Assembly (NCBI RefSeq): GCF_001411555.2
Contig: NC_049903.1
Coordinates: 13,063,234 to 13,127,233 of the forward strand
From: Juglans regia
Taxonomy: Eukaryota; Streptophyta; Magnoliopsida; Fagales; Juglandaceae
Direction: 5' to 3'
Length of the DNA stretch: 64,000 nucleotides
Below are positions 34,077 to 48,400 of the stretch, piece after piece (within the stretch, counting starts at the first letter, position 1; every line of letters starts with the position of its first letter). A program made the translations under genes and the position numbers. The notes under the pieces are model-generated. The model saw only the letters and a list, made by a program, of their open reading frames with translations, was not told the DNA's origin and did not search any database.

Positions 34077-36436
34077 ATGGGGATTCAGGGGCTTTTGCCG
34101 CTACTGAAGTCGATCATGGCCCCAATCCATGTCAAGGAATTGGAGGGCTGTTCTGTTGCGGTCGACACCTATTCTTGGCTACACAAGGGCGCCTTGTCTT
34201 GCAGCAGAGAGCTCTGCAAAGGCCTACCCACCACCAGGTATATGTGCCTATATTATACATACATATACGTATATATCGTTACGGTTTCTCTTGTTTTGCT
34301 AAATTTGGGATGATGGGGTTTCGTTTATCGGGCATCTGGGATAATGGGTAATGATTTTTTCTTTGCAAGTGTCCAATTCATATATAAAATAGGCTCTTTT
34401 GCTTTAGACATTTGTGTATTGTGGACGGACCGAGTTAATTTAATCGGGATGATGGGTCTTTTTTTCTTGGGCATTTGATGCAGTTTTCAATGCCCCATAC
34501 CTAAAATCATTTCTCGCACTATCTTTCTGTTCTATATGGGTTTGGAGTATGTGCCAAGGGGGTTATAGGGAAATGGGTTTTCTTATAACGGAGCATTTGG
34601 TTCAATCTTTTAGTTGTTCTTCGGTGAATTACTTAGAGGTGTAATCAATTATTGCCCTGAACACACGGTGCAAGAAGGCAAGAGGCCTATCATCATTCTC
34701 CCCCTTGGGGAGGGGAAAGGTTTATCTTAAACGGCTTTCCAGTTGCTGGAAATTGTGAGAAACTTGAATCAATCAAGGCAGCTACTTGCATTAGGCTGGA
34801 GCTGTTTGTTTTTAGAACCCGGACAATAAAAATTATATATTAAATAACAAAGGATATTGTTTTCTACAGTTTCTTGATATTCACTTAGAGGATATCATAA
34901 TATGATTATTAGATTATATCTATAAATTACTTGACATTAGTTAGTGGTTAAAAAACGAACAAGGTAACAAAGTTGTGCTCCAACATCAAATCAGAGAAAT
35001 TATCCAAAGTGTGGTTGGAAAGTGATTTTGTAAATTCTAATCAATAGAGGGAACTTGTCACTATAGTTTTGGATGCTTGTTGTATGTAATATGCGTGCAG
35101 CATTCTGCAGGCACATTGAATATTGCATGCATAGAGTGAATCTGCTCCGGCATTGTGGCATTAAACCTATTCTTGTATTTGATGGAGGTCTTCTGCCAAT
35201 GAAGAGTGAACAAGAGAACAAGCGTGCCAGGTATGCTTAGTATCTTTTGAAGTTTCACTTCCAATTGTTTTGCTTAAGTATTCACTGCATGGTTGACTTT
35301 ACTACTGGACATTACAACAAAGCCTTAACCTAATTGGTTGGGATTGGCTCATTAGTTCTTCAGTTCTTTTTGATTGCTAAGTATCCAACTCTATACCCCT
35401 TTTTTTTTTTTTTTTTATGAATAAGAATTTTTGTTGAGACAAGTGGCAAGGCAAAGCCAAGTATACAAGAAGTATACAAAAACTGAACCTAGTTACAAGT
35501 CATGAACTAGAAAAAGAAACAAGGAAATCATGGACACTATTTCCATTTAATACGATAGCTGAAGCCCATTGAAATAAGGTATTAAAGAAAAAAACGTCTA
35601 AGATAATCCACCGAACGTTTCTTATCTTCAAAACAACTGACAATTCCTCTCATCCCAAATACACCACATAAGGCATAAAGGGATCATATTCCAAACAACA
35701 CCGATTTGCAAATTATCCCTTAAACCTCTCCAACAAGCGAAAAGATCCACCACCCTCCTAGGCATCACCCAAGTCATTCCACTTCTATTAAACACTTCAT
35801 AGCATAACGCCCTAGTCACCGCATAATGTAATAATAAATGATCCACCGATTCACCAGCTTTCTTACATAGGAAGTGCCAATCCAAAACAATAAAGCTACG
35901 CTTTAGGAGATTGTCCAAGGTCAAGATCTTCCCTAAAGAAGTAGACTAGCCAAAGAATGCCACCTTTGAAGGCACGTTTTCCAAACACTCCTCCAAGGAA
36001 AGGAGTGTACCCCATTTGGCCTAGAAAACAACTTGTACAGAGAACGAACCGAAAACTTCTTGTTACCCTAATGCCTCCAAACCATCTTATCACTCGCATC
36101 CCGCCTAAGATGTATAGCATACAGTAAGCCAAACAATTCAGAAACAACCTCTATTTCCTAGTCATCAACGACTCTAGAAAATAGAACATTCCAATGTGGT
36201 GAATCACTAGAAGAGTCCAAAATCTTAGCCACCGAAGCATTCGGATATTGAGAAATACTAAATAGATCTGGAAAAACAATGCTAAGAACCCTATCACCAC
36301 ACCATGGATTATTCCAAAAAAAATTTTGGAACCATCGCCTACAACAAAAAAACTTGCTTTACAAACTCATCCCATCAATTCCTAATACACTTCCACACCC
36401 CCACACCATGAGTGACTCTAACCTCGCTAAACGAAC

Positions 36437-36473
<37 letters not shown>

Positions 36474-39400
36474 CCATATTTTGAGTCAATCATGGCCCTC
36501 CATAAGGATTCGCAATTCTGATGATATGTCCATAACCACTTTCCAAGTAATGCTTTATTGAAGATACTCAGTTTTCTAAACTCCAACCCACCACACGACA
36601 AGGGAGTACAAATCTTATCCCAACCGACCAAATGAAACTTAGCTTCCTCCCCTAAACTTCCCCACAAGAGTGATAGCTTCCTCCTTTTGACAAATGCAAC
36701 CTCTTCCACCCCGCCAACCTTTTTTCTACCTTCTCCAACACTCCATCCCATACCGAATTGGCCTTAAAAGTGGCCACCAAAGGAAATCCAAGATATCTAA
36801 TCGGCAAAGAGAAAACCTGACAATCCAAAATTCTTGCCAATCTTCTCATATTCTCACCTGGCCCATTGGAACCATTTTAAACTTACCCAAATTAACCTTA
36901 AGGTCAGACACAACCTCAAAACAAAGCAAAAATGCTCTAAAAGATTGCAAATGGCCAAGATTAACATCACAAAATAACAAAGTATCGTTAGCAAACAACA
37001 GATGAGAAACCATGGTCAAACCATCTTGATGCCTGCCCATTGTAAAACCTGATAACAACCCAGAACCAACCGCTGGAAATGAATGCCTTGTCTCAAGCCA
37101 CAAAAATTGTTAAAAAACCCTTTAAGAGAACCATTCACTAAAATTGAGAAACGGACAGTCGAAACATAATGTTTGATCCATCCTCACCTCCTCCCCCAAA
37201 TCCACATCTCCCCAAAAGGTAAAGCAGAAAATTCCAATTAACATGATCATAAGCTTTCTCCATATAATCAAGCTTACTCAAAATACCTGGCTCACCCAAT
37301 TTCATTCTACTATCCCATGCATTCATTTGCAATTAACACAGAATCCAAAATTTGTCTCCCTTTAACGAACACATTCTAAGATTTTGATACAATCATCTCC
37401 ATAACATTACTCAAATGATTGGCCAAGACTTTAGAGATGATTTTATAGAACCCATTAACTAGATTAATGGGACAAAAATCCTTTACATGAGAAGCTCTCG
37501 CCTGTTTTGGAATAAGTGCAATAAAAGTTGCATTTAGACTTTTTTCAAACTTACCAAAAGGGTACAATTCCTGAAACTCATTCATCACTTCCTCCCTTAC
37601 AATGTCCCAACAATCCTGAAAAAAAAAACCATGGTTAAACCATCCGGACTGGAAGCTTTGTCTCTAAACATACCTCTAACCACAGAAAGACCTTCATCCT
37701 CTTCAAAAGGACATTCAAGCCATTGAGAACTCAAAGGATCAATGGCATCAAATGCTAAGCCATCCAGCTTAGGTCTTCAACCATGCTGCTCCCTAAGAAG
37801 CTTCTCATAGCAAAGAGAAACATGCTCATTAATGTTAGACGGATCGGAAAAAACTACACCATCAACCTCAATACACTCAATTGCATTGTTTCTCTGATGA
37901 GAGTTTGCTTCCCTATGAAAAAAGTTTGTACATTTATCCCCATCTTTTAACCAAAGAATCCTTGATTTCTTTTTTTTGATAGTCAATAAGAGATTTTATT
38001 CCAAGTAAATAGGCATAGCCCTAGTACACATGATGTATACAAGTGAGTACCCCTAAATACAAGCTAAAGAAAGACAGTACTAAAATAAAACATTACAAAT
38101 ATTCCCATCCCTTACAATATTCTTCACCCAAAAACTTAAAGTGCTAAACAAAAAATCCCTAAACTCCCCCATAGAACGTTCATAATCTTCAAAACACCTT
38201 CCATTTCTTTCTAGTCATAAGCACCAAAACAAACATAAGGGAATCATCCTCCACACTGCTGCACTGCCTCTACATCCTACTGAACCTTGCCAGCAAGCCA
38301 AAAAATCCACCACATGCATAGGCATCATCTAAGCAATGCCTACCCTTGCTAAAATCTCATTCCACAATATTGTTGCCACCCCACAGTGAAGAAAAAGATG
38401 GTTAACAAATTTGCCATCCTTCTTACACAAAACACCAATCAACCACAAATAAACCTCTCTTCCTCAAATTCTCCGTGGTTAATATTTTTCCAAGTGACCA
38501 ACCAACAGAAGAAAGCAATCTTGCTAGGCACCTTTCCCTCCAAATACATTTCGAGGGATAGTCTTTAACTCCTTGACTAATTAATGCCTTAAAAAAGATT
38601 TGACAGTAAATCTGGAGTTATTTGTTTGCCACCACAACAGGCTATGCTCTCTATTCTGATCAATTTTCATATCATATAATGATCTTCCCAAAAAATCAGA
38701 TGCCTTATAAAGAGTCATTGATTTCTGTCTCCATGAAATCTCTTCCATCAAGATCAACTTCTCGAGTTCAGTTCCAACAATTCTTTTTCTCAACACCCCA
38801 TCCTCCAAAAGAATACTACCCTTGGCCTGACTCTCCAATCCTTGCAATTCCTCAATAAGAGACTCCTTATGTCTATCCACGTTCCCAAAGACTTGCTCAT
38901 TCTATTCATTTAAATCCTTTTTCAAAGCCTTTAAATTTGTAACCAAAATGAAAGTAGGGGTACCAGAAAATTGATAAGAAGACCACCGTTGTTTGACCAT
39001 ATCTTTGAAACCATTAGTCTTAAGCCTCATATTTTCAAACTTGAAATATCTACGGCTCCCATGAATATCACCACAATCCAAAAGAATAGAAAAATGATCT
39101 GAGCAAATACGTGACAAGCACTTTTGGTACATCTCAGGAGAGTGAGACTCCCAACAAGGAGAAACCAAAAACCTGTCCAAATGGGACCAAGTCCTATTAT
39201 TAGACCATGTAAAAGCACCCCCGCAAGAGGTAAATCAACAAAATCAGCCTAAAAAATGAACTCAGATAACTCTCTCATCGCTGGTGTAAAGCTAGAATCT
39301 GTCGACTTCTCACTCGAAAATCGAATGACATTAAAATCTCCACCAATACATCAAGGTACATTCCACCAACTAATTAAACTAGTGAGTTCATCCCACAACA

Positions 39401-42400
39401 AACTTTTACTACTGTCCACATTAGGGCCATAAATTCCAGCAAAGGCCCACTCGAAACCATCGGCTACACTTCTAAAATGACAAGCCACCGAAAATTCCCC
39501 AATACATTCCTCCAAATTTTCCACTACCCTTCTATTTCACATAACCAACACATCACCCGAAGTCCCCTTAGAAGAGAGAAAGGCCCTTACCGCATACGAA
39601 CAACCCTATAAGCTTCTAATAAGACTTCTATCTACCCAATGCAACTTAGTTTCCTGCAAACAAACAATATCAACCTTCCAGAACCTTAACAAGTTCTTAA
39701 TACGAAGACGTTTGTTAAGATCGTTTAGTCCCCTGAACATTTCATGATATAATCTTTGGCTTCATAAAAACAAATTAGTCCCCCTACCCTTGGATCTACT
39801 ATGATCAACACTGCCATCGAATCATAATTAACAAAACATGTTAATCTCTTTAACTCCCTGTCTTGTTTTGAAGCTGATTTTGAAGCTGAAGACCAGCTCG
39901 ACTCAATATCAATAAGTAAAGCCCAAAATTGCTCTTTAAAACATTCACATGAAATTCTCACACAATCTTGGATTTCTTTTACTTTCCTTAACACCCATTT
40001 TGAGGATTTGGAACCCAAATTTGAAAAGGGGCAAGGAATGTAAAGGTACTGGATCAAGCTTGTTGAGACCTTCCCTCCATTGCTGGTCCCAACATTCTGA
40101 ACAATCCCTATCACCTAAAACCATCTGAAGCTCCTCCCAACACCTTCTATTCCCTGGCCCCTCCTATTCCTCCCCTACGGCTATATAGGAGAAATTCACC
40201 ATTTTCTAAAATTGCTCTTCACCTTCCTCATCAGGAGACAACATCTGACACATCCATAACCACGTCCACATCCACATCCACATCCACCTCCTTGTTAAAG
40301 GCCTCCCCCTGCTCAAGGCTTCCTACCGAAAAAACCACTACTCCTTGCTCCTTACTCCTGACCACCATCATTGCTTTCAAGAAGGGACAGACCATCGCCA
40401 TCAACCCTAGGCTGTAGTTGTTTAGTAGAATCACCAACAGGTGATTGATCACCATTGGTAGACCCAAACACGACCGATAGAGAGTGTATGGAGGCACCGT
40501 CACCTAAACAGGGATCGAAGACTCCCCATAAACCATGGATGGCAGTGGCCCTGACTCTCCTGCACAACAAGTCTTCCCAACCGTAGTTGGAGTGTTGATC
40601 CCGAGCTCAGACGTCACCGACAATGAGTTCTGTGTCAGATTTGTCGCGAGAGGAGCGAATGATGTATTCTGGGAGATTGACGAAAAAGAAGCTCCATGGC
40701 TCGTTAAAGAAACCACAACAGGCTTAGCCTGCCACTGTAAAGAATTATGGTTCGATTTTGAAGGCCCAACTTTGTCCTTACCTTTTGACAAAAACCCGGT
40801 TCCTTTCTATTTAAGCCACCCAAACGGGAAGGCCCATGGGCCTCAGCACCACAACCCTTCTTAAACACCTGATCGGCAACCTTAGAAAAGACTAGGCTGG
40901 CGACTTACGACGAGCACACCGGCCCTCCCTACACCGTCCACCCCACAACCATTGATGTTAGAATGAATAGCCGGAAAATGTGTTTGACGCACCAAAACAT
41001 CTTTGAAAGATTTTGAGCCCCTCACCTTAGCGTTACTTTGATACAACTAGGGGTGTAAAAAAAACTGGTAAACCGGTTGAACCAGACTAAACTGGTGTGA
41101 TTCGTAACCAATTCTTAAGAAGCAAAACCAGTTCTAAACCAGTCTGGAAACGGTTTTCATATTTTGAAAATTAGTTTGAACCAAATTGGACTAGTATATA
41201 TATTTTTAATTTTAATTTTTTATATTATATATAAACCATTATTTATATTATATTATATTATATATATTATATGCTAAATTGCTAATTAATATAACATGAA
41301 ATTTTAATCTTATTATTCATGTCTATTAATCTTATAACATAAAATTAATGTAATATTTAATATAACATAAAATTATCTTAAAAGTTTTAATATAACATTT
41401 AATTTATGATATAATACGAATTAGTCTTATATTTTTAATATAACATTTGAATTTTGACATTAACATATTAATTTTAATTTTATAACTTTTTAGCCAAAAC
41501 TTACAAAATGAGAGATATGGGTCAATCATTTGCTAAATTTTGTTGGAGTATGATTTTGTTTATCCTTAAATCTGGAAAAACAAGACTGGATTGAAATCGA
41601 ATAAAGCGGAAGTTTTGGTTTCGGTGGTTAATCAGTCCGGTATCGGTTTTTAAATTTTCAAAACCGGTGGATATCGGTTTGGTAGAGCCAAGCAGTTCTT
41701 AAGGATAGACACGGAAGATAGATAGGGATCCCGGTACGGTCCCCTGCCCCTGACGAAATGCAAGGTGCAAACCTCTGTCCCTGACAGAGCGCATGGAAGG
41801 TGGCCGCACTCACCAACCTGCCATAGGAACGTAGTCTAAGGAGGCCACGTCGCATGAAAGATGACAACGTGGTACCCCGTACGGAAGACAAGCACCTCTG
41901 ACACGGGATACAGATGACCACCTTGCCAAGTACCATAAAAGTTGAGCACCATGTTAGAATTACGGACTTACAATCTCTCATACACTAAAATTCTCTCTAA
42001 GAGCTGGAAACTGATTTAGGCATCAGAGGTGTTTCATCTGTTCCGAGCCCCTACTTTTCTTGTGTTGTAGATGGTTGAGACCGGTGATCGGTGTGCGAAA
42101 CATGTCGTCAACACGCCCCAGTAAATGAACTAACTTTCCTACTCCTCTCCGAGATTCTAATGGAGCTATCTTCCTCGATAGAGAAAATAGAACTTTTGAA
42201 TCCACCAACAATCTCTTCGTGAACACCATCTTGAGACTATCGACAATAAACGTTGAAAAATTCAAATAGAACGAAAGAGAGAATTAATTCCGGCGCAGAT
42301 CGCTGGAACGAGTCATTTCAGAGAGAGGAGAGAGTAAAAAAGTCCTTATTTTATGCTAGTTCCTCTAGATTGTATACTTTTTTTATTTTTTGATAAGTAA

Positions 42401-45400
42401 GAAACTTTATTGATTGAATGAAACTAGGCACAACCCATGTACACAAGAAGTATACAAAAGAGACACCTAATTACATTCTAGAAAGCTGAAAAGAAAGCAA
42501 GAACTCATGAACATTCCCTCCCTTTAATACAATAGCAGCAAACCATTGAATTAAAGAAAATACAAAAAAGTTCCATAATTCCCCCACAGTTCTCTCCTTG
42601 TTGAAGCACCTCTTATTACGTTCCATCCATATACACCATAATAGGCACAAAGGAACCATCCTCCACGTCGCTGCCAGTTGAGAGCAATGATGATGCCTAT
42701 TCCAACATGCTAGAAGTTCCACCACACTCTTAGGCCATGACCCAAGACAACCCAGCTCTACTGAAAATACCCGCCCATAACTCCCTTGCCACCTCACAAT
42801 GCAAAAAAAGGTGCTCAATCAATTCACCGTTGTTTTTACACATGTAACACCACTCCATCACGATCATCCCGCGTTTCCTTAGATTGTTAGCCGTCAAAAT
42901 CTTTTCTAAAGCTGCAGTCCAAGTAAAAAATGCAACTTTAGTGGGTACGGGGACTCTCCAAATACCCTTCCAAGGAAACCAAATGGGCTGATGAGCTGCC
43001 AGCACTTTGTAGAAAGATTTAACGGAGAATTTTTTGCTCCCCAAATGTTTCCACAGCATCCTATCTCTCCCATTTCCTCCTATCTTCTTGGAATAAAGAA
43101 AGCATTCTAGATTGTATACTATTTGGAACTTTTGATTAAATCCTTGTTTGTATAGATTGTCTCTTTTGTCGTTGTGTTTCCGTTTATACAGTGACCCTAC
43201 ATTGTGCAATTCTTTCTAACCTAAACATTCAGCGGTCCAGTTTGGATAAGTTTTAGCTTTTTTAACCTTCGCTTGTCACATTCTTGTATGGGTTTGAATC
43301 GCAAAATTAAGCTTTTGATTTTTTTTAAAAAAACTTCTCGCACCTGACATTCCTTCCACTTCTTCTATTAAAAAGTTTCCTTTAGATGTTTCTTTGATCT
43401 GCCTCGGAAAGATATAATATGGTTGGAATGAATGACTAGAGCTTCGAAGATTGGGAACCCTCTCTAGATGAACTTAGAAATTTATTTTTCAATTTATTGT
43501 TCCTCTAGGCTATAGCTATAGATTTCAATGGACTCAGTTTTCACGGTTTCCCTGTATCTATCTCAAACTCCTAAATTGGTGTCTTCTCTTGCATATGTCA
43601 TATGTACTTGGGTTATGTCTTTCTCTAAGTATTGATAAAATTTATTTTGCTTATATAACAGGTATAATATGGAGTTTCCCTGCTGTTTGACACTCTGTCT
43701 TGTTTTTTTAGTGCTTTCCTTACTAAGACCCAATGGGTTTGAACTTTTGACATCTTTTTAAGACCAGACCAGTAATACTTGACCATCTAAAGGATTGTGC
43801 TTAAGATTTTGATCACTGAATGACTGTGTCATCAAACATTGAACTAAAGAAATTTTGCTTACCTACAACTGCAGGGTGAGGAAGGAAAATCTTGCACGTG
43901 GTATTGAGCATGAGTCAGATGGAAATTCTGCAGCTGCTTATGAGTGCTACCAGAAAGCTGTTGATATTTCACCTTTGATTGCGCATGAACTAATCCAGGT
44001 AGGAAAAGGCTTTTTACAGGACCAGATAAAATTAAATTTCCTGAAGGATCAGATTGTGAATTAGATTTATTTCTACATGATGATTGTTAATGTTATCTCG
44101 CCTCCCACTGACACGGTTTCATGTGGAAGGTGTTAAAACAGGAGAATGTGTCTTATATTGTGGCTCCTTATGAGGCAGATGCCCAAATGACCTTCTTGGC
44201 CATTGGCAAACAGGTTGAAGCAGTTATTACTGAGGACTCAGATCTTATACCATTTGGTTGTCCTAGAGTGAGTTCAATAAAAGTTAATTGGCTGAATTTT
44301 TATTTCATCACAATTTCTGCTATCCTCTAGAAAAATCTTACTCTTTGCTAATTGGCTGGGATGCATGAACTTCTTTCTTAAAACCAGATCATCTTTAAGA
44401 TGGACAAATTTGGGCAAGGTGTTGAATTTCGATATTCCATGCTACAGCAGAACAAGGAGCTCAGTTTTGCCGGTTTCACGAAGCAGATGCTTCTAGAGAT
44501 GTGTATTCTGAGTGGATGTGACTACTTGCAGTCATTACCAGGAATGGGCCTGAAAAGGGCTCATGCATTAATCAAGAAGTTCAAAAGTTACGACAGGGTG
44601 AGTGTAGGATCAGTGCATTTGATAACTGCATTATGCAAGTGCATGTAAACTGAAGAGAAAGTAAGAAAAAAAGAAACAAAAATTTAGATATACCAAGAAC
44701 TGCTTTTGTTCTGAGCAGGATGAAGTTATAGTTTTCAATTGGCTTTCAGATTCTTTCACTATCAGAAGAATTGCTTTGCATTCTGTTGGACAATTTTGAA
44801 TTTATTTTTCTGAAATATTACTAATGGTGATTGGTTCAATACAGGTAATTAAACACTTGAGGTACAGCACTGTTTCTGTCCCTCCATTATATGAAGAATC
44901 ATTCAAGAAAGCAATATTGACTTTCCAGCATCAACGGGTATATGATCCTGTCAATGAAGATATTGTTCATTTGTCTGACATATCTGATAACAGCAGGGAT
45001 GATTTGGACTTCCTAGGCCCATATCCTTGACTTAGAGCTCAATTTGTCTAATTCTCCCCACACTGTTCTAATAATTAAAATGCTTGAGATTGTTCCTTGA
45101 CATGGGACACATTAATAGCAAAACATACAGCGAAAGGCATCGCAGAAGGCAATCTTGATCCATTTACGAAAACTCCAATTCAGGTACATCCTCTCTCTCT
45201 CTCTCTCTCATGCGTGCTCCCCCTTTTCAAATGCTGTTGCTTTTGTATTTTTGTAGGATGCTTCAGTTGAACTGCTTTCTCTTGTTTACCATTTAGCCCA
45301 TGTCAAAAAGGAAAAGGAAAGCTTATGCAGAAAGTCATGCAGAATACAAGAGGAAAATTTTGATTGTAAATTTTCTAATAACTATATATAGTGAGGGATA

Positions 45401-48400
45401 TTTAATCAAACTAGTTACATATATCTATGGATCCATAAAAATGGAAACATATTGCCAATTAATCCACAGTATTTCAGACTTCAGTTGTGACAATACAGAT
45501 TTTAGGATCACCAAGAAGTAAAAGAGATAATAATAAAATCCAGAAATCACACAAAATACCAAAATATAAATGGTTTGACTTGAAAAACTTACAAACACTG
45601 GTGGAGACAATGAGGAAGGAATTTTATTAACCAAAAGATGCAATACAAGATAGTAATAAAAATAACTCATACCAAAGTCCTAATCAGCCAATATCTCACT
45701 ACACAAGAGAATTTTCATCAAATTAGAACTCCAATACCCTTCACGCGATATACAAAAGCACAAGATTTTTTTTTCTCTACAAGGCTTTGGCTTACAGAAT
45801 ACTGAAGGCCCTCTCTTACCATGTGACTTTCTATATCTTGGTATGCAGCTCTCTCTTCTCAGTTCTGTGCACATTCAATGAGTGGCTAACAGTCATTGTA
45901 AAGGAGAGGATAACAATATTCCAAAACTGAATTGAATAAAAAGTCGAACTTTTAGTTGGACTTAGCTTCTACCTGTGAAGGAAGCCAAGCCACTCACAAC
46001 AATTTCAAACTTAATGACCAGGCTTACTGCTTATGGTAGTTAATTAGAATAAAAATGGAACAATTAGAATGAACAAGTCTTGTTTATGGTAGTTAATTTA
46101 CTTTTCTTGCTGGTTAAATCTTTGTTTGACTAAAATCTCGGTCATTTTGACGTGAATGACTTTTTTTTTTCATACTGAAATGTTTAGATTGTTGTTATTA
46201 AGCACTTGGGTGTTATGAAACTCCTTTTTTTTATTTTCCCCTTTCAATACGAAAATTATGTTAAATATCCAATTAAGTTTCATCTCGCAGCAAATTAATT
46301 TCCTTTGTTTTAATTACAATGAAGAGTGTGTTGAACAGTTTCCCAAAATGCACTATACCTGTGGGACGACTAGTTTTATTCATGTAGCAAAGCAGAATAG
46401 TGAGACCGTGTCAAGTTAATGCAACACATTTTGATACTTCTGGCCTATTCTGAACTGCATCAGACATGAAAAATAATACTTTTGACTTCAGGGAATTGAA
46501 CTAATTAATTTTGTTACCTTTTTTTTTTTCGATTTTTCTCCTCACTAATTGTTTAGATTTGAACTAACAGGGAGAGAATGTTACTGCTCCCATGGTGCTT
46601 GACAGAACTTCCCAATGTAAACAATTCAATCCTGAAAGAGCGGGTAAAAAGCTAGATTTGCCAGTTCAGAAGAATCTTTTGACCAAGTATTTCTGTATCC
46701 TTTGAAGCCTTTGTTCTCATGTTTGATTATTATTCTCTCTCTCTCTCTCTTTTTTTTTTTTTTTTAATTCATGTATCGCATTTTAAAATTTAAAATGCAG
46801 TAGTTTCTATTTGTTCATACTTCAGAGCCAAAAAGATGCTAGGAGCATCCCTTGCCATAAAGGATTGCTTTGTATCTTAGCATTTTATGTGGAACCACAA
46901 TGGATGAACTTTCCAATTTCCTTTACGCATCAACGGCTGATACATCCTGCTGTCGTATATGGAAATTATCTCATTTTTGTGGTCCTATTTTATCCAACAA
47001 TGATAACTGATTATTGCTTTAGGGGCTAAACAGGTATGTGCATGCCTTTGGTTTATGGCAGGAAAGTGTATGATATTATTGAGGATAGGGTCAAGTAAAC
47101 TAAATAACTGTTGATAAGTTTATGGCACTGGTGACTGCCACATGTTTCCATCACATTTCATCTTTCTAGTAATATAGTTTTCTTAACACCTGGAGGCTTT
47201 GCATCCCTTGAAGCAAAGAGAAAATTCAGAGCTCCTCGGATGTCACCTAATCATCCAAGTCCAGATGATGATTCTTCTTTTATTCCCGAGGAAAATGTCA
47301 TTGAGGAAGCTGCTGTATGTAAAATGGACTGCTTGCCAGAATCCCCGCTTGACTCCAAAAACACAGGGACTGCCCTTCCTGCAAACTATCTTGTGAGTGC
47401 TATGAGAGGAATTGGTGACAAATTCCAGCTGAATATTATGTGATAGTTGGTCACTGAAAGCTTCTTGGGCATTACTTTGATATCAGAATTGGTTTCTCTT
47501 TGTTTTTTAGGTAGAAGATAGTTTTGCCACTAAAATTTCAGTGCATTCAGAATCTCCAACCCATGGTAAGGTTATGGTTTCCTCTTAAGATCTACAGATT
47601 CAATTATGAGTTCATACTTGATACTCACTTCCTTGTATTTTATGAGCATAAAAGATATGAGCCCTGAGACAAGAAGTCCAGAACAAACTCTACTACAACA
47701 ACCCAGGTATTCAATTCATAAACCTTGTACAGCATTGCAGAAGGAGCGTGAGTGTAAGAATGTTCCAGATGCAGTTGAGGGCAAAACAAGAACAGAGACA
47801 AGGAAGGTTGTGATAAGGAGTTCTTACTTTCAGCATAAGTCAGAAAACCAGTCAAAACCAAATAATGAGCAACAGAAGGCAAAGAATGATGGTGTTGTTG
47901 ATATACACAAGAATAGCATACCTGAGGATTATTCTTTCAGAAATAACCATGTTATGGATATGGTTAGGAAAAGGAAGAGCTCCTTAAATGACTGCATTAA
48001 AAAAGTAGGTCCTCTAACTAGATTCTTTTATTAATATTTTGATAATACCTCATATAATCTTCATATGTTTTATTTGTTCAAACTGCTTCAGGAAGATGTG
48101 CAACCCAAGCACAGGCGTGGAGATGTATCCCTTACCGAAAATGGTATGTATCAATGTTAAAAGCTATTAGTTTCTGAGCTATGCTTTACTAAATTAGACA
48201 TACATGATCAACATTTTTAGGCATGGATGCAAGTACTTGAGCTTATGCTTGTTGTCTTGCTATATGAAATTATCTTTCCCATTAAATAAGTTATTTGATC
48301 AATTGATCTGTTTTTAATTGTCATTTCATTCATTTTCATGGTGATGGCTTTGGAACCTTGTCATGGTCTCAAAGTACATTTATCAATGCTGAAATACACA

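Larger units (their letters stand above)
35400..42363 (-). mobile_element. antisense LINE in EXO1 intron 2, with later insertions
   Basis: The poly(A) tail appears as T17 at 35400–35416. Going up in coordinates come zf-RVT (35628–35924, [18 protein letters not shown]), the RT C-terminal part with [12 protein letters not shown] near 37000, the RT core ([20 protein letters not shown] near 37250, [11 protein letters not shown] near 37530), the connecting region with [13 protein letters not shown] (about 37920), endonuclease with [14 protein letters not shown] (about 39085) and ORF1 (about 39800–42290). FADD in the RT reads FAND. (CA)n at 36438–36471 is internal. The sequence is related to, but not a copy of, the LINE at 27–33 kb. 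The 5' end and target duplication are unresolved. Confidence 0.85.
35231..43874 (+). other. EXO1 intron 2, expanded by nested retroelements
   Basis: The donor is CCAG/GTATGC and the acceptor CTGCAG/G. Of 8,644 bp, only about 35231–35399 and parts of 43121–43874 look native. The rest is a long antisense LINE, three further LINE pieces, an hAT-like fragment and an LTR. Intron 1 (34238–35110) and the later introns contain no large insertion, only short CT or TA runs (for example 45188–45208, 46735–46752, 48783–48800). Confidence 0.85.

Noticed and set aside
35101..35110. the first AG (GCGTGCAG) as acceptor of EXO1 exon 2
   Set aside because: It would shift the frame; the AG 10 nt later joins TTR to HIEYC in phase.
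40535..40864. 109-codon plus-strand frame in EXO1 intron 2
   Set aside because: Antisense shadow of ORF1 of the minus-strand LINE.
45121..45130. a conventional acceptor at ACATACAG for EXO1 exon 7
   Set aside because: No in-phase GT donor fits at the end of exon 6, and it would delete residues where family length requires them; the AT–AC solution fits both sides.
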